From Orobanche coerulescens (Eukaryota; Streptophyta; Magnoliopsida; Lamiales; Orobanchaceae): a DNA stretch of 64,000 bases. The stretch spans positions 11,314,501-11,378,500 of the forward strand of contig CM065815.1 of NCBI GenBank assembly GCA_033398695.1. The letters are read 5' to 3'. The translations under genes were made by a program, and so were the position numbers. The stretch's first letter is position 1; each line of letters begins with the position of its first letter. Under the pieces are notes generated by a model, which saw only the letters and a program-made list of their open reading frames with translations, was not told the origin of the DNA and did not search any database. Shown piece after piece: positions 43,184 through 54,800 of this stretch.

Positions 43184-43975
43184 TGTAATATCCGTAATTT
43201 TTCATTTTTAGCAGTTTCCATTTTTGGTGTATGTCTATTTTTATCGACTCTCTTGTAACCGTTTCGACATTTCGAATCTACTTTCTTCTTTGAGTTTTTC
43301 CATTTGTACGAGTTTTGATGATGTTTTCACGTAATTTCATTTTATGACATGTTTTGCCGTATGAACGTTCAATTCTCGTAAAACTCATTCATTTTCGTTG
43401 TTTCTTGGCTTGTACAAGTTCGTATGGTTGAGTTGGTCATGTTGAAACTTTCGGTTTGTAAATCCGACGTCGCTTCGTGATTTTCGGGCACTTGGGCCAT
43501 TTTCGTAATTTCCTATAAGTTTAGGGAATTTCATATTCGTTGTCGTATTTCGGATTCCCGGGTAGTCGGATTGATGTTTTCTTGTGATGGTTAGACTCGT
43601 CATCGAATATTCTTCATAGTCGTATTTTTGGTTGGATAGCAGGTCCGGGTTTCGGGGTCGTCCGGAATCGTTTGGAGAAGCAATGCCAGATCGTTGTCGA
43701 TGGGTGTTACGGCCGTAACACCCAGAAGTTACGGCCGTAAGTTGGCCATGTTATGGCCATAAGTGTCCCCTGTTACGGCCGTAACAGCCCGCTGTTTTAA
43801 AATAGCGGGCAGAGGTCCAAGACCTCATTTTTTATCCTTCCTTTCGTTTTTCTTCACGGGGCGACTCCAGAGGCGATTCCTTCAGTTTTGATCGGGGAAT
43901 TTGTCGTGTTCCATCACCGTAGAATCGTAGTAGCATATCACCACCAGCGTAATCATTCTCCATCATCCTCATACG
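43184..43975 (+). repeat. Inverted partial LTR copy of chromovirus A
   Basis: Starts TGTAATATCCGTAATTTT and follows the LTR through the GTTACGGCCGTAAC palindromes (43706-43790) to TCCATCATCC at 43975. There it switches to the opposite strand of the same LTR. The inverse partner is about 44800-45551. Confidence 0.88.
43706..43795. repeat. Palindrome array GTTACGGCCGTAAC
   Basis: Four copies of the 12-14-bp palindrome or close variants (one is GTTATGGCCATAAG) within 90 bp. The partner array is at 44965-45035 in the inverse LTR copy. Confidence 0.85.
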
Positions 43976-45551
43976 GCTCGGGTGCTCGCTTGTCCCCACG
44001 ATCAATACCTGAAATACAAAAAGTATTTCCCCCATTTAAGGGGTTAGCGACAACTGCTAGTGCAAGTACAATCCATTTGAAATACATCCTGATCAGATGA
44101 ATATATGCGCCAAAAATCATTTTAGAAAATATTTTATATTCCGGAATATTTACAATGTACAATCACAAAACACATTATCTCCAACAAATCACAATTCAAA
44201 GTTAACCGTCGGTACGAGACTCACGGCCACCGTACCCCGCAGAGCCCCGTCGGACATCCCTGGGTGGCTAACCACAGTTCGCGATACGCACACTCACGGC
44301 AATACGTATACCTAGAGGTCCCGTCGGACCGTCGCTAGGTGAACATACACATAACCATCCACAACAACCACGATACAGCCATAATTCAAATACTAGAACA
44401 TGTAAACAAATGTAAAGTACTTGCCTTTGTGACATCTTCGAAGAATTGGAAGTGAAAACGACTACGGGTGATCCGAATGGAAAACGACGGTTCCTAAATG
44501 AAGAATTAGCATAACTCAGTCCCGACGGACATCAATAATCGAAAGGAATACTCCCAAAACCCCGATTACAAATCACGACAATAGACGTTCAATCGATACG
44601 GGCGAGGGTTTATGCAAAATCTCCCCGTATCAACAATACATGGATTAATTCGAGGAAAACGGATTGGGAATCACCCAATAACAACAATCGATAAGAAGTT
44701 TCGCAACATACATGAACAATTCGGAGTCAATCACGAAAAACCCGAAAAACCCCCAATTTATACGAGTTAGGGTTCCTGAAGAAAATACCTTGGATTCGGA
44801 TGATGGAGGATGATTACGCTGGTGGTGATATGCTACTACGATTCTACGGTGATGGAACACGACAAATTCCCCGATCAACTGAAGGAATCGCCTCTGGAGT
44901 CGCCCCGTGAAGAAAAACGAAAGGAAGGATAAAAAATGAGGTCTTGGACCTCGCCATTGCTTTAAAGCATGGCCGTTACGGCCGTAACAGGGGACACTTA
45001 CGGCCGTAACATGGCCAACTTACGGCCGTAACACCCTACTGGACAGCAGTCCTGGCAGCTGCTGTCCAAACAATTCCGGACGACCCCGAAACCTGCTATC
45101 GAACCAAAAATACGACTATGAAGAATATTCGATGACGAGTCTAGCCATCACAAGAAAACATCAATCCGACTACCCGGGAATCCGAAATACGACAATGAAT
45201 ATGAAATTCCCTAAACTTATAGGAAATTACGAAAATGGCCCAAGTGCCCGAAAATCACGAAACGACGTCGGATTTACAAACCGAAAGTTTCAACATGACC
45301 AACTCAACCATACGAACTTGTACAAGCCAAGAAACAATGAAAATGAACGAGTTTTACGAGAATCGAACGTTCATACGGCAAAACATGCCATAAAATGAAA
45401 TTACGTGAAAACATCATCAAAACTCGTCCAAATGGAAAAACTCCAAGAACAAAGTAGATTCGAAATGTCGAAACGGTTACAAGCGAGTCGATAAAAATAG
45501 ACATACACCAAAAATGGAAACTGCTAAAAATGGAAAATTACGGATATTACA

Positions 45552-45567
45552 TTCTCCCCCTCTAAAA
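45552..45567 (-). other. Polypurine tract of chromovirus A
   Basis: On the minus strand TTTTAGAGGGGGAGAA directly precedes the LTR start TGTAATATCC. It would prime plus-strand DNA synthesis. Confidence 0.85.
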
Positions 45568-45586
45568 TAAAGTTTCGTCCCGAAAC

Positions 45587-48500
45587 TTAAGAATCAAAAA
45601 GTTCGGGATGCCTCGAACGCATATCCTCCTCTAACTCCCACGTCGCTTCTTCTACTCCGTGCCTCGACCATTGCACCTTAACCAAAGGAATGGTTTTGTG
45701 CCTTAACTGTTTGTCTCGACGCTCCAAAATCTTAACGGGCCTCTCCTCAAACGTAACATCGTTCTCGATCTCCACGTCTCCAAAATCAATAATGTGGGAC
45801 GGGTCCGGAACATACTTCCTCAGCTGGGAGACGTGAAATACGCTATGAACATGACTCAACGACGGAGGCAAAGCCAAACGGTATGCCAACTCACCGACTC
45901 TCTCCAATACTTCGAAAGGTCCAATATATCTCGGGCTGAGTTTCCCCTTCTTCCCAAAACGGAAAACTCCTTTCATCGGAGACACTCTCAACAGAACATG
46001 ATCTCCCACCTCAAACTCCAAGGGTCGACGCCTAACATCCGCATAAGACTTTTGTCGACTCTGAGCAGCCAATATTCTCTTTCTAATCAATTCAACTTTG
46101 TCCCTCGTCTCTAACACAAGGTCTGGCTCGGTACCAACTAGATCGGACGGGTCATCCCAACATATCGGCGATCGGCAACGTCGTCCATAAAGTGCCTCAT
46201 ACGGTGCCATCTTAATCGACGCGTGCCAGCTATTGTTATAAGTAAACTTAATTAAGGCCAAATGCTCCTCCCAGTCACTACTCCAATCTAACGCGCACGC
46301 GCGCAACAAATCCTCGAACGTCTGAATGGTACGTTCGGACTGTCCGTCAGTCTGAGGGTGGAAAGATGTACTCAAACGCAACCGTGTCCCCAATGCCTTA
46401 TGTACCGCCTGCCAAAAGTGCGATACAAACCGGCCATCTCTATTTGAAATAATGGTCCTCGGCGTACCATGAAGCCTCACTATCTGTGCGATAAAAATAC
46501 GAGCCAACTTTTCTGGACCCCAAGTATCCTTGATGCCCAGAAAATGTGCCGACTTAGTCAGTCGGTCTACAATCACCCACACCATATTCATACCAGTCTT
46601 CGTCCTCGGCAAACCCGTGACAAAATCCATAGAGATATCCTCCCACTTCCATTCCGGGATGGGAAGTGGTTTCAATAACCCGGCTGGCCGCTGATGCTCA
46701 ATCTTGACTTGCTGACAAGTCAAAAACTTAGCCACAAACTGAACTACCTCCTTCTTCATATCGTTCCACCAGAAATTTTTCCTCAGATCTTTATACATTT
46801 TACTCGAGCCCGGATGGACTGAGTAAGGTGACGCACGGGCCTCTCGCATAATACTCTGTCTCAATCCCGAGTCGTTCGAAACACACAACCGGCCTCGGAA
46901 TCTCAACACACCGTCCTCATGAATAACGAATCCCGGGGCTTTCCCCTTTCCTACACTCTCTCGGAGCTGAATACACATCGGGTCCTCCAACTGTCCCAAT
47001 TTAATATCATCGACCAGAGATGAAGAAATCTCAAGAGTACGTAACTGCCCGGAACTCTCTGGTAGTACAACCTCAATGCTCAACCTCATAAACTCTCGCT
47101 GAAGTCCCGACTGGGCCAGCAACTCAAGCGCCCGAAGCGCTACCGATTTCCAGCTCAAGGCATCTGCCACCACATTTGCCTTACCCGGATGATATAGAAT
47201 CTCGAGGTCGTAGTCCTTAATCAACTCCAACCATCTCCTCTGTCTCATATTAAGCTCTTTTTTGGTGAAAATGTACTTCAGGCTCTTGTGATTGGTGAAA
47301 ATCTGACACGACGAGCCATACAAGTAATGACGCCAAATCTTCAACGCAAATACAACTGCGGCCAACTCAAGATCGTGCGTAGGGTAATTCAACTCGTACG
47401 GTTTCAACTGATGGGAAACATAGACAATCGTCCTCCCGTGCTGCATAAGTACACATCCGAGCCCTTGGCCCGAAGCATCACTGAAAACTGAGAAACCCTC
47501 ATTACCACTCGGTAAGGCCAAAACAGGAGCGGTCGTCAACCACTTCTTCAACTCCTCAAAACTATTCTGCCTCTCATCGGTCCACACAAACTTCTCTGAC
47601 TTCTGTAATAACTGAGTCAGCGGTCGAGCGAGCTTAGAGAACCCCTCGACGAATCTACGGTAATACCCGGCTAATCCCACTGCGGACCTCCTTCACGTTC
47701 TTGGGCGGCGCCCAATCCAACACTGCCTCCACCTTATGTGGGTCCACACGAACACCATCGGCCGAGATCACATGACCGAGAAACATAACCTCCCGCAACC
47801 AAAACTCACATTTTGAGAACTTCGCAAAAAGATGCTGAGTTCTCAAAATGTCTAACACGATATGCAAATGACGGGCGTGCTCCTCCTCGCTCCTCGAGTA
47901 AATCAGGATGTCGTCGATAAGACCGACTACACATTTATCAAGGTACTCGATAAAGACTTTGTTCATAAGATGCATGAACACGGCTGGTGCGTTGGTTATC
48001 CCAAAAGGCATAACCACAAACTCGTAGTGACCATATCTCGTCCGAAAGGCCGTCTTCGGAATATCGGTATCCTTCACTCGGAGCTGATAATACCCCAATC
48101 TCAAATCAATCTTCGAAAACACAGTTGCCCCTTGCAACTGATCAAACAATTCATCAATACTCGGGAACGGATACTTGTTTTTGATGGTCACTTTGTTCAA
48201 CTCCCGGTAGTCGATACACAAACGAAGTGACCCGTCCTTCTTCTTCACAAACAGGACCGGTGCGCCCCAAGGTGAAGCGCTCGGTCGAATATACCCCATG
48301 TCTAGCAACTCTCCCAACTGTCTCTTCAGCTCCAGCATCTCGGCGGGCGCCATACGGTATGGCGTCTTAGAGATAGGTGCTGCACCCGGCTCTAAATCGA
48401 TGGTAAACTCAACTTCTCGGTCCGGCGGCAAACCCGGCAACTCGTCTGGAAAAACATCAGGATACTCACACACTACCGGAATAGACGAGAGCTCGACTCC

Positions 48501-50204
48501 CCCTTCCTCCGATCTCAAAGCGTAACACCAATAACCCGTACAACCTCCTCGAAGAAGTCTCACCGCCCTCAAGGCGCTGATCAGAAATCTCTGGCTACTC
48601 CGCTTACGCCCCACAAAAGAATGCTCGGTACCGTCAGAGGCTAACATCGAAACGGTTCTCGTTCTACAATTCATGATCGCCCCATGACGGTCCAACCAAT
48701 CCTCACCCAGAATCAAATCCTTATCCCTAATATCTACCGCAATCAGATTAGAAGGCCAATCTCTCCCCGCGATACTCACAGAAAAATCTCTAATCTCACG
48801 GTCCCCCACGATACTATCCCCACTAGGAAGTTTAACAACAAAAGGCTCACAGGCAACTAGGCAATCAACATGCAGACGACTCACACAATCCATAGATATA
48901 AAAGAATGCGTAGCACCATAATCGAACAATACGAAAACAGGATGATCAAGGATGTGGACGGTACCTGTAGCCACCGTCGCGTCAGGATCTCCTGCTCGTC
49001 TCATCTCGTACACTCGGGGCGGAACAGACGCCGCACTAGAAGCTCCCCCTCTAGAAGGCTGACCACGTCCTCGACCTCTACCAAAACTCTGCTGTGGCTG
49101 AGGAACTGTCGGTGCCTGATTCACACTTGGCTCTCCCGCAGCTGGGGCTGATAGCTGAGTAACTGGAGCCCGAGCTGCATCCGTACAAAACTTAGCACGA
49201 TGACCCATCCGACCACAAGCAAGACACTGAATCGGAGGCCTATCACACTCACTCATCATGTGGCCCGGACGACTACATTTGAAGCACGTAGGACCACGAA
49301 CGGAACCAGCAGGAGCAGACCTAGAACCGTTTCCTCGACCAACTGATGGCGACTGACTTCCGAAGACTCTCGAACCAGACTGAGCCTTCGGATACCCTCC
49401 TGACTTGCCTCCGGAAAATTGACCGGAGGTCTTCTGCTTCTTTCCTTCGGCTGCCGTCTCCGTTGCAGAAAAAGACATCTCATAAGCCATCGCTTTATTC
49501 TGATACTCTTTTAAAGTCGTGCACCCCAGACCAGACATGTAGTGGCGCACCCTCGGTTTCATCCGCATATCAAAGTGGCGGATCTTATCAAGCTCATCTC
49601 GGACTTGGTTTCTCACATAATGCAGCTGTTGATTGTAGTCTTTGATAGATTGAGATATAGGAACATCTTGGGGCTTAGCCTCAAAGAAGGCTCGGATCCT
49701 CCCCTCTTTCACTGGCCATGGACAGAATTCATCTTCCATCAAATCCCGAAACTCTGCCCACGTAGCTGCCCGGTCACGCAGCTTCACCGCTTGCCACCAC
49801 GTCGCTGCCTCCTTGGCGAGGAAGTACTGAGCAATGGGTACTTTCCTCTCATCAGAACAATTAGCAGCCTCAAATACTTTCTCCATCTCGAATAGCCAAT
49901 TCTCCCAACCGGAAGGGTCGGAAGCACCATCAAACTGTGGAGGACGCATATGAATCACGTCCTGAAGTAACTTATCATTGCCGGATCCAGTAGGCGGAAC
50001 TGGGTTGGCATTAGCTTGGCCGTCTACAACGGCCTGAGTCAGTAGCGTCATCTGGTTCGCTACTTGCTGCAAAATGTTGGCCACTCCAACATTCTCATGT
50101 GCATTAACGGAGCTAGCAGACTGGTCCTGCTGACCTCCGTAACTAGGGGGAACACTGTTCAACAAAGAGGGCATCGCTGAATCAGTGCCTGAGTGATCGG
50201 ACAT
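45587..50204 (-). pseudogene. Chromovirus A Gag-Pol with chromodomain, one frameshift
   Basis: From ATG 50204: Gag, two zinc knuckles ([14 protein letters not shown] and [14 protein letters not shown]) and a protease reading FDYGATHSF where FDSGATHSF is usual. RT has LIDDILIYS where FIDDILIYS is usual. RNase H and integrase follow with an HHCC site, MDFVTGLP, SNRDGRF (catalytic Asp replaced by Asn) and GQSERT. A C-terminal chromodomain contains VKVQWSRHGVEEATWE. A 5-nt deletion near 47668, in the usual VRSFLGL stretch between RT and RNase H, splits the frame into 50204-47655 and 47680-45587. Chromodomains of this lineage steer integration to modified chromatin. Confidence 0.88.
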
Positions 50205-50265
50205 GGCCGCCCCACCGGCTGCGCCACGTCCCCTACCGCGTCCGTGTCCTCTACCAGCAGGAATT

Positions 50266-50368
50266 CTGAAGAAGCAACGGGTAAGTACAATTCAAACCCA
50301 AAACGCAACAAGATACTAAGACAGGAATAGAACATAACGGTGAAACGAGTCAAGTTAGGAAAACTTAC
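50266..50368 (-). other. Candidate short intron upstream of gag in chromovirus A
   Basis: CTC/GTAAGTTTTCC donor and TTGCTTCTTCAG/AATTCC acceptor, 103 nt. Chromovirus B has the same arrangement (GTAAGTCTCC to TTTTTCCTTCAG, about 57229-57356). Downstream, both read an Arg/Gly-rich segment into Gag. The nearest upstream ATG would not be in frame after this splice, so the start remains open. Confidence 0.4.
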
Positions 50369-50469
50369 GAGCACCGGCGTACTGAGATGATGGCATAGCA
50401 GTGATACTGTCCCAAAAACGACTCTTAACTAGACCCAAATAACCGACAACCTAGGTATCCGTAACCTAA

Positions 50470-50481
50470 GCTCTGATACCA
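50470..50481 (-). other. Primer-binding site of chromovirus A (tRNA-iMet)
   Basis: TGGTATCAGAGC on the minus strand, five bases after the LTR end GGGTGTTACA. It is the standard initiator-Met site of this lineage. Confidence 0.9.
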
Positions 50482-50486
50482 TATTC

Positions 50487-51516
50487 TGTAACACCCCAAG
50501 ACATTCAGGGCATATTACAGCGCCGTGGACCCCACACTGTGTAATCCACCAGGCTAACGTACCAAGCAAGACATGCGACAACGACAAACCATCATAAATA
50601 AAACGACAAGCTAAATAAAAGACTATAACCGACAAATAAAATTCTGACATCAAATCCATTTCCCCAAAACGGGAACACAACATTAACAAATTCAAATCGG
50701 AAGTACTCGAGTACTTAAACAAATTTTATAATACAGAAATCCCAAAATCAGACATCAATAATAACCGACAGACATAACACGGAAGATCAATTACTGGACA
50801 ATATCATGCTTGCCCATCATCCTCATACGGCTCGGGTGCTCGCTTGTCCCCACGATCAATACCTGAAATACAAAAAGTATTTCCCCCATTTAAGGGGTTA
50901 GCGACAACTGCTAGTGCAAGTACAATCCATTTGAACTACATTCTAATCAGATGAATATATGCGCCAAAAATCATTTTAGAAAATATTTTATATTCCGAAA
51001 TATTTACAATGTACAATCACAAAGCACATTATCTCCAACAAATCACAATTCAAAGTTAACCGTCGGTACGAGACTCACGGCCACCGTACCCCACAGAGCC
51101 CCGTCGGACATCCCTGGGTGGCTAACCACAGTTCGCGATACGCACACTCACGGCAATACGTATACCTAGAGGTCCCGTCGGAACGTCCCTAGGTGAACAT
51201 ACACATAACCATCCACAACAACCACGATACAGCCATAATTCAAATACTAGAACATGTAAACAAATGTAAAGTACTTGCCTTTGTGACATCTTCGAAGAAT
51301 CGGAAGTGAAAACGACTACGGGTGATCCGAATGGAAAACGACGGTTCCTAAACGAAGAATGAGCATAACTCAGTCCCGACGGACATCAATAATCGAAAGG
51401 AATACTCCCAAAACCCCGATTACAAATCACGACAATAAACGTTCAATCGATACGGGCGAGGGTTTATGCAAAATCTCCCCGTATCAACAATACATGGATT
51501 AATTCGAGGAAAACGG
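50487..51516 (-). repeat. 5' LTR of chromovirus A, upstream part missing
   Basis: Matches 43976-44665 of the 3' LTR and also contains the terminal about 330 bp (50487-50816) that the 3' copy lost. It lacks the palindrome array and start of the LTR, so it would have no normal promoter. Confidence 0.85.
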
Positions 51517-51547
51517 ACTCGTCATCGAATATTCTTCAAAGTCGTAT

Positions 51548-51826
51548 TAAAAAACCGAAAGTTTTAACACGACTAATTCAACCATACAAACTTATGCAAA
51601 CCAAGAAACAATGGAAACGAATGAGTTTTACGAGAATCGAACGTACATGCGACAAGATATAATTCAAGATGAAATTATGCAAAAACATTCCCGAAACTCG
51701 TCCAAATGGAAAATCTCTAAGAACAAAATAGGTTCAGAATTTCAAAATGGTAACAAGCGAGTCATCCGAAACGAATATACACTAAAAATAGAAATTACTA
51801 AAAATAGAAAATACGGATATTACATT
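51548..51826 (-). repeat. 3' LTR of chromovirus B, proximal part
   Basis: Matches 59444-59719. It starts TGTAATATCCG at 51826 (minus strand), next to the polypurine tract of chromovirus B. Confidence 0.85.
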
Positions 51827-51859
51827 CTCTCCCCCTAAAAATAAGTTTCGTCCCGAAAC

Positions 51860-54800
51860 TTATAACGCGAATATATCGGGATATCTCGACCGCATACTCT
51901 CTTTCGTCTCCCATGTAGCTTACTCGAATCCATGCCTCGACCATTGAACTTTAACCAAAGGAATGGTTTTATGACGAAGTTGCTTCACCCGACGCTCTAA
52001 AATCTGAATCGGCCTCTCCTCGATGGTAATGTCGGGTCCCAACTCAATCTCTCCAAAATCAATATTATGGCTAGGGTCCGGTACGTACTTCCTAAGCTGG
52101 GAAACATAAAATACGTTATGCACGTGACTCAAGGACGGCGGCAAGCCTAACCGATAGGCAAGCTCTCCAACTCTCTCTAAAATCTCAAACGGTCCAATAT
52201 ATCTCGGACTAAGTTTACCCTTCCGGCTGAAGTGGTAAACTCCCCGTTTCGGCGACACCTTAAGCAAAACATGATCTACCACCTCAAACTCCAACGTCCG
52301 GCGACGCGTATCGGCATAAGACTTCTGCCGACTCTTGGCCGTCAACAACCTATCGCGAATCAGAGCAATCTTCTCTCTCGTCTCAACTACCATATCGGGT
52401 TCGGTACCAATCAGTTCGGACGCATCGTCCCAACACAACGGCGACCTGCACCTCCTCCCATACAATTAGAGATGTTAAACGGGCTCGGGCCCGACGGGCT
52501 GACCCGTTTAACCCGCCAAAAAATCGGGTTAGGGCCGATATTTCCTAGCCCGTTTAAATCCGGGCTTTTTTGGCCCGCACCGTTTAGCCCGTTAGTGGCT
52601 AGCCCTGAGCTGCTAGTGGCTAGCCCGATATATATATATATATAATTTCAACTTACAGTAATACTATATTTATATAACATATATTAATATTATATATATA
52701 ATATATTAATATTATATATGTAATATATATTAATATTATATATACTATATATTATTACTGTATTTGTTAATATAGTGCAGATATATATATATATATGTGT
52801 GTGTGTGTGTATTCAACTTACAGTAATACTATATTTATATAACATATATTAATATTATATATATAAAATATATATTATTACTGTATTTGTTAATATAGTG
52901 TGTATATATATATATATATGTGTATATACATAAAACTGTATTTTGTGTTATATTTATTATAGTATAGTTGTTACTATATATATATATAATATATTGTTAC
53001 TATTTTTTTTTTTTGGTTTATGACTTATAAAAATAAAAAATAGATTTTTTAAATATTTAGCCCGTTTAGCTCGAAGCCCGTTAGGGTTAGGGTTAGGGCC
53101 GATATTTCCTAGCCCGTTTAAATCTGGGCTTTTTTGGCCCGGACCGTTTAGCCCGAAGCCCGCTAGGGCTAGCCCGGAACCGCTAGGGCTAGCCCGTTTA
53201 ACATCTCTACATACAATGCCTCAAACGGTGCCATTTTGATCGAGGCGTGCCAACTATTGTTTTACGTGAACTCGATCAACAGCAAGTGCGACTCCCAATC
53301 ATCCTTCCAATCTAAGGCACAGGCTCTCAACATATCCTCCAACGTCTGGATCGTCCGCTCTGACTGTCCGTCAGTCTGAGGGTGGTAAGACGTACTGCGT
53401 CTCAACTCAGTCCCCAAAGCTCGATGAACAGTCTGCCAAAAATGTGATACAAACCGGCCATCTCGATCTGAAACAATACTCTTAGGAGTCCCATGCAATC
53501 TCACGATCTCTGCAATAAACACTCGTGCCAGCCTATCCGGCCCCCAAGTGTCCTTAATACCCATGAAATGAGCTGATTTGGTTTGTCGATCAACAATAAC
53601 CCAAATCATGTTCATTCCAGTCCGAGTCCTAGGCATCCCAGTAATGAAATCCATAGAGATGTCTTCCCATTTCCATTCCGGAATGGGGAGTGGTCGTAGC
53701 AACCCCGCGGGTCGCTGATGCTCAATCATAACCTGCTGACAGTTCAAATACTTCGCCACAAACTCGCTAACGTCCGTCTTCAAATTGCTCCACCAATAGT
53801 TACTCCTCACATCCTTGTACATTTTGCTCGTACCAGGATGTATGGAATAAGGCGTAGTATGAGCCTCACTCATGATTTTCTGCCTCAACTCAATGTCATC
53901 CGATATACATAATCTGCCGCGAAACCTCAAAACTCCGTCATCCTGAATCAAAAACCCAGGGGCTTTCCCCTTCCTCACATCCTCCCTCAACTGGACCAAA
54001 AACGGATCATCATACTGTTTCGCCTTGATATCATCAGTCAAAGATGAAGTGATCTCCAACGCACACAACTGATCCTGAACTCTCTGAACCCAAACCTCGA
54101 TATTCTGACAAATAAAATCCTGCTGGATCCCGCTCTGTGGTGTAAGTACCTCTAACATCTGTAACGCCATCAGTTTCCGGCTCAACGCATCAGCCACTAC
54201 GTTAGCCTTACCCGGATGATAAAATATCTCGAGGTCGTAATCTTTAATTAGCTCTAACCACCTACGCTGTCTCATATTCAACTCTTTTTGACTGAAGATG
54301 TACTTCAGACTCTTGTGATCCGTAAAAATCTTACACGATGACCCATAGAGATAATGCCTCCATATCTTTAAGGCGAAAACGACCGCGGCTAACTCCAAAT
54401 CGTGCGTGGGATAATTTACTTCATAAGGTTTCAACTGGAGGGATGCATAAGCAATCACCCTGTCTCTCTGCATCAAAACACATCCGAGCCCGAGGCCCGA
54501 AGAATCACTATACACCACGAAATCCGCGTTCCCCTGAGGCAATGCTAAAACGGGTGCGGTAGTCAATCGTCTCTTCAACTCGTCAAAACCACCCTGTCTG
54601 TCTGCGGTCTACTCGAACTTCTGAGTTTTCTGGAGTAACTGAGTGAGCGGTCTAGCGATCTTAGAAAATCCCTCAACGAATCTACGATAATATCCTGTAA
54701 GTCCCAGAAAACTCCTCACTTCCTTCACATTCTTGGGCGGTTCCCAAGCCATCACAGTCTCTATCTTCTGTGGATCTACCCGAACTCCCTCCGCTGAAAT

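Larger units (their letters stand above)
43184..51547 (-). mobile_element. Chromovirus A (Tekay-like Ty3/gypsy), rearranged, nested in chromovirus B
   Basis: Internal region 45552-50486. Its 3' LTR runs from TGTAATATCC (45551, minus strand) down to about 43976. From there to 43184 the sequence is an inverted copy of the first 790 bp of the same LTR, and the true LTR end is absent. The 5' LTR (50487-51516) lacks its upstream part and is followed by a 31-bp inverted LTR fragment (51517-51547) before chromovirus B resumes. A simple target duplication therefore cannot be seen. Confidence 0.85.

Noticed and set aside
53080..53100. Telomere-like TTAGGG repeats
   Set aside because: Only three units, inside the GTTAGGG-rich subterminal part of a hAT MITE; plant telomeres are TTTAGGG.
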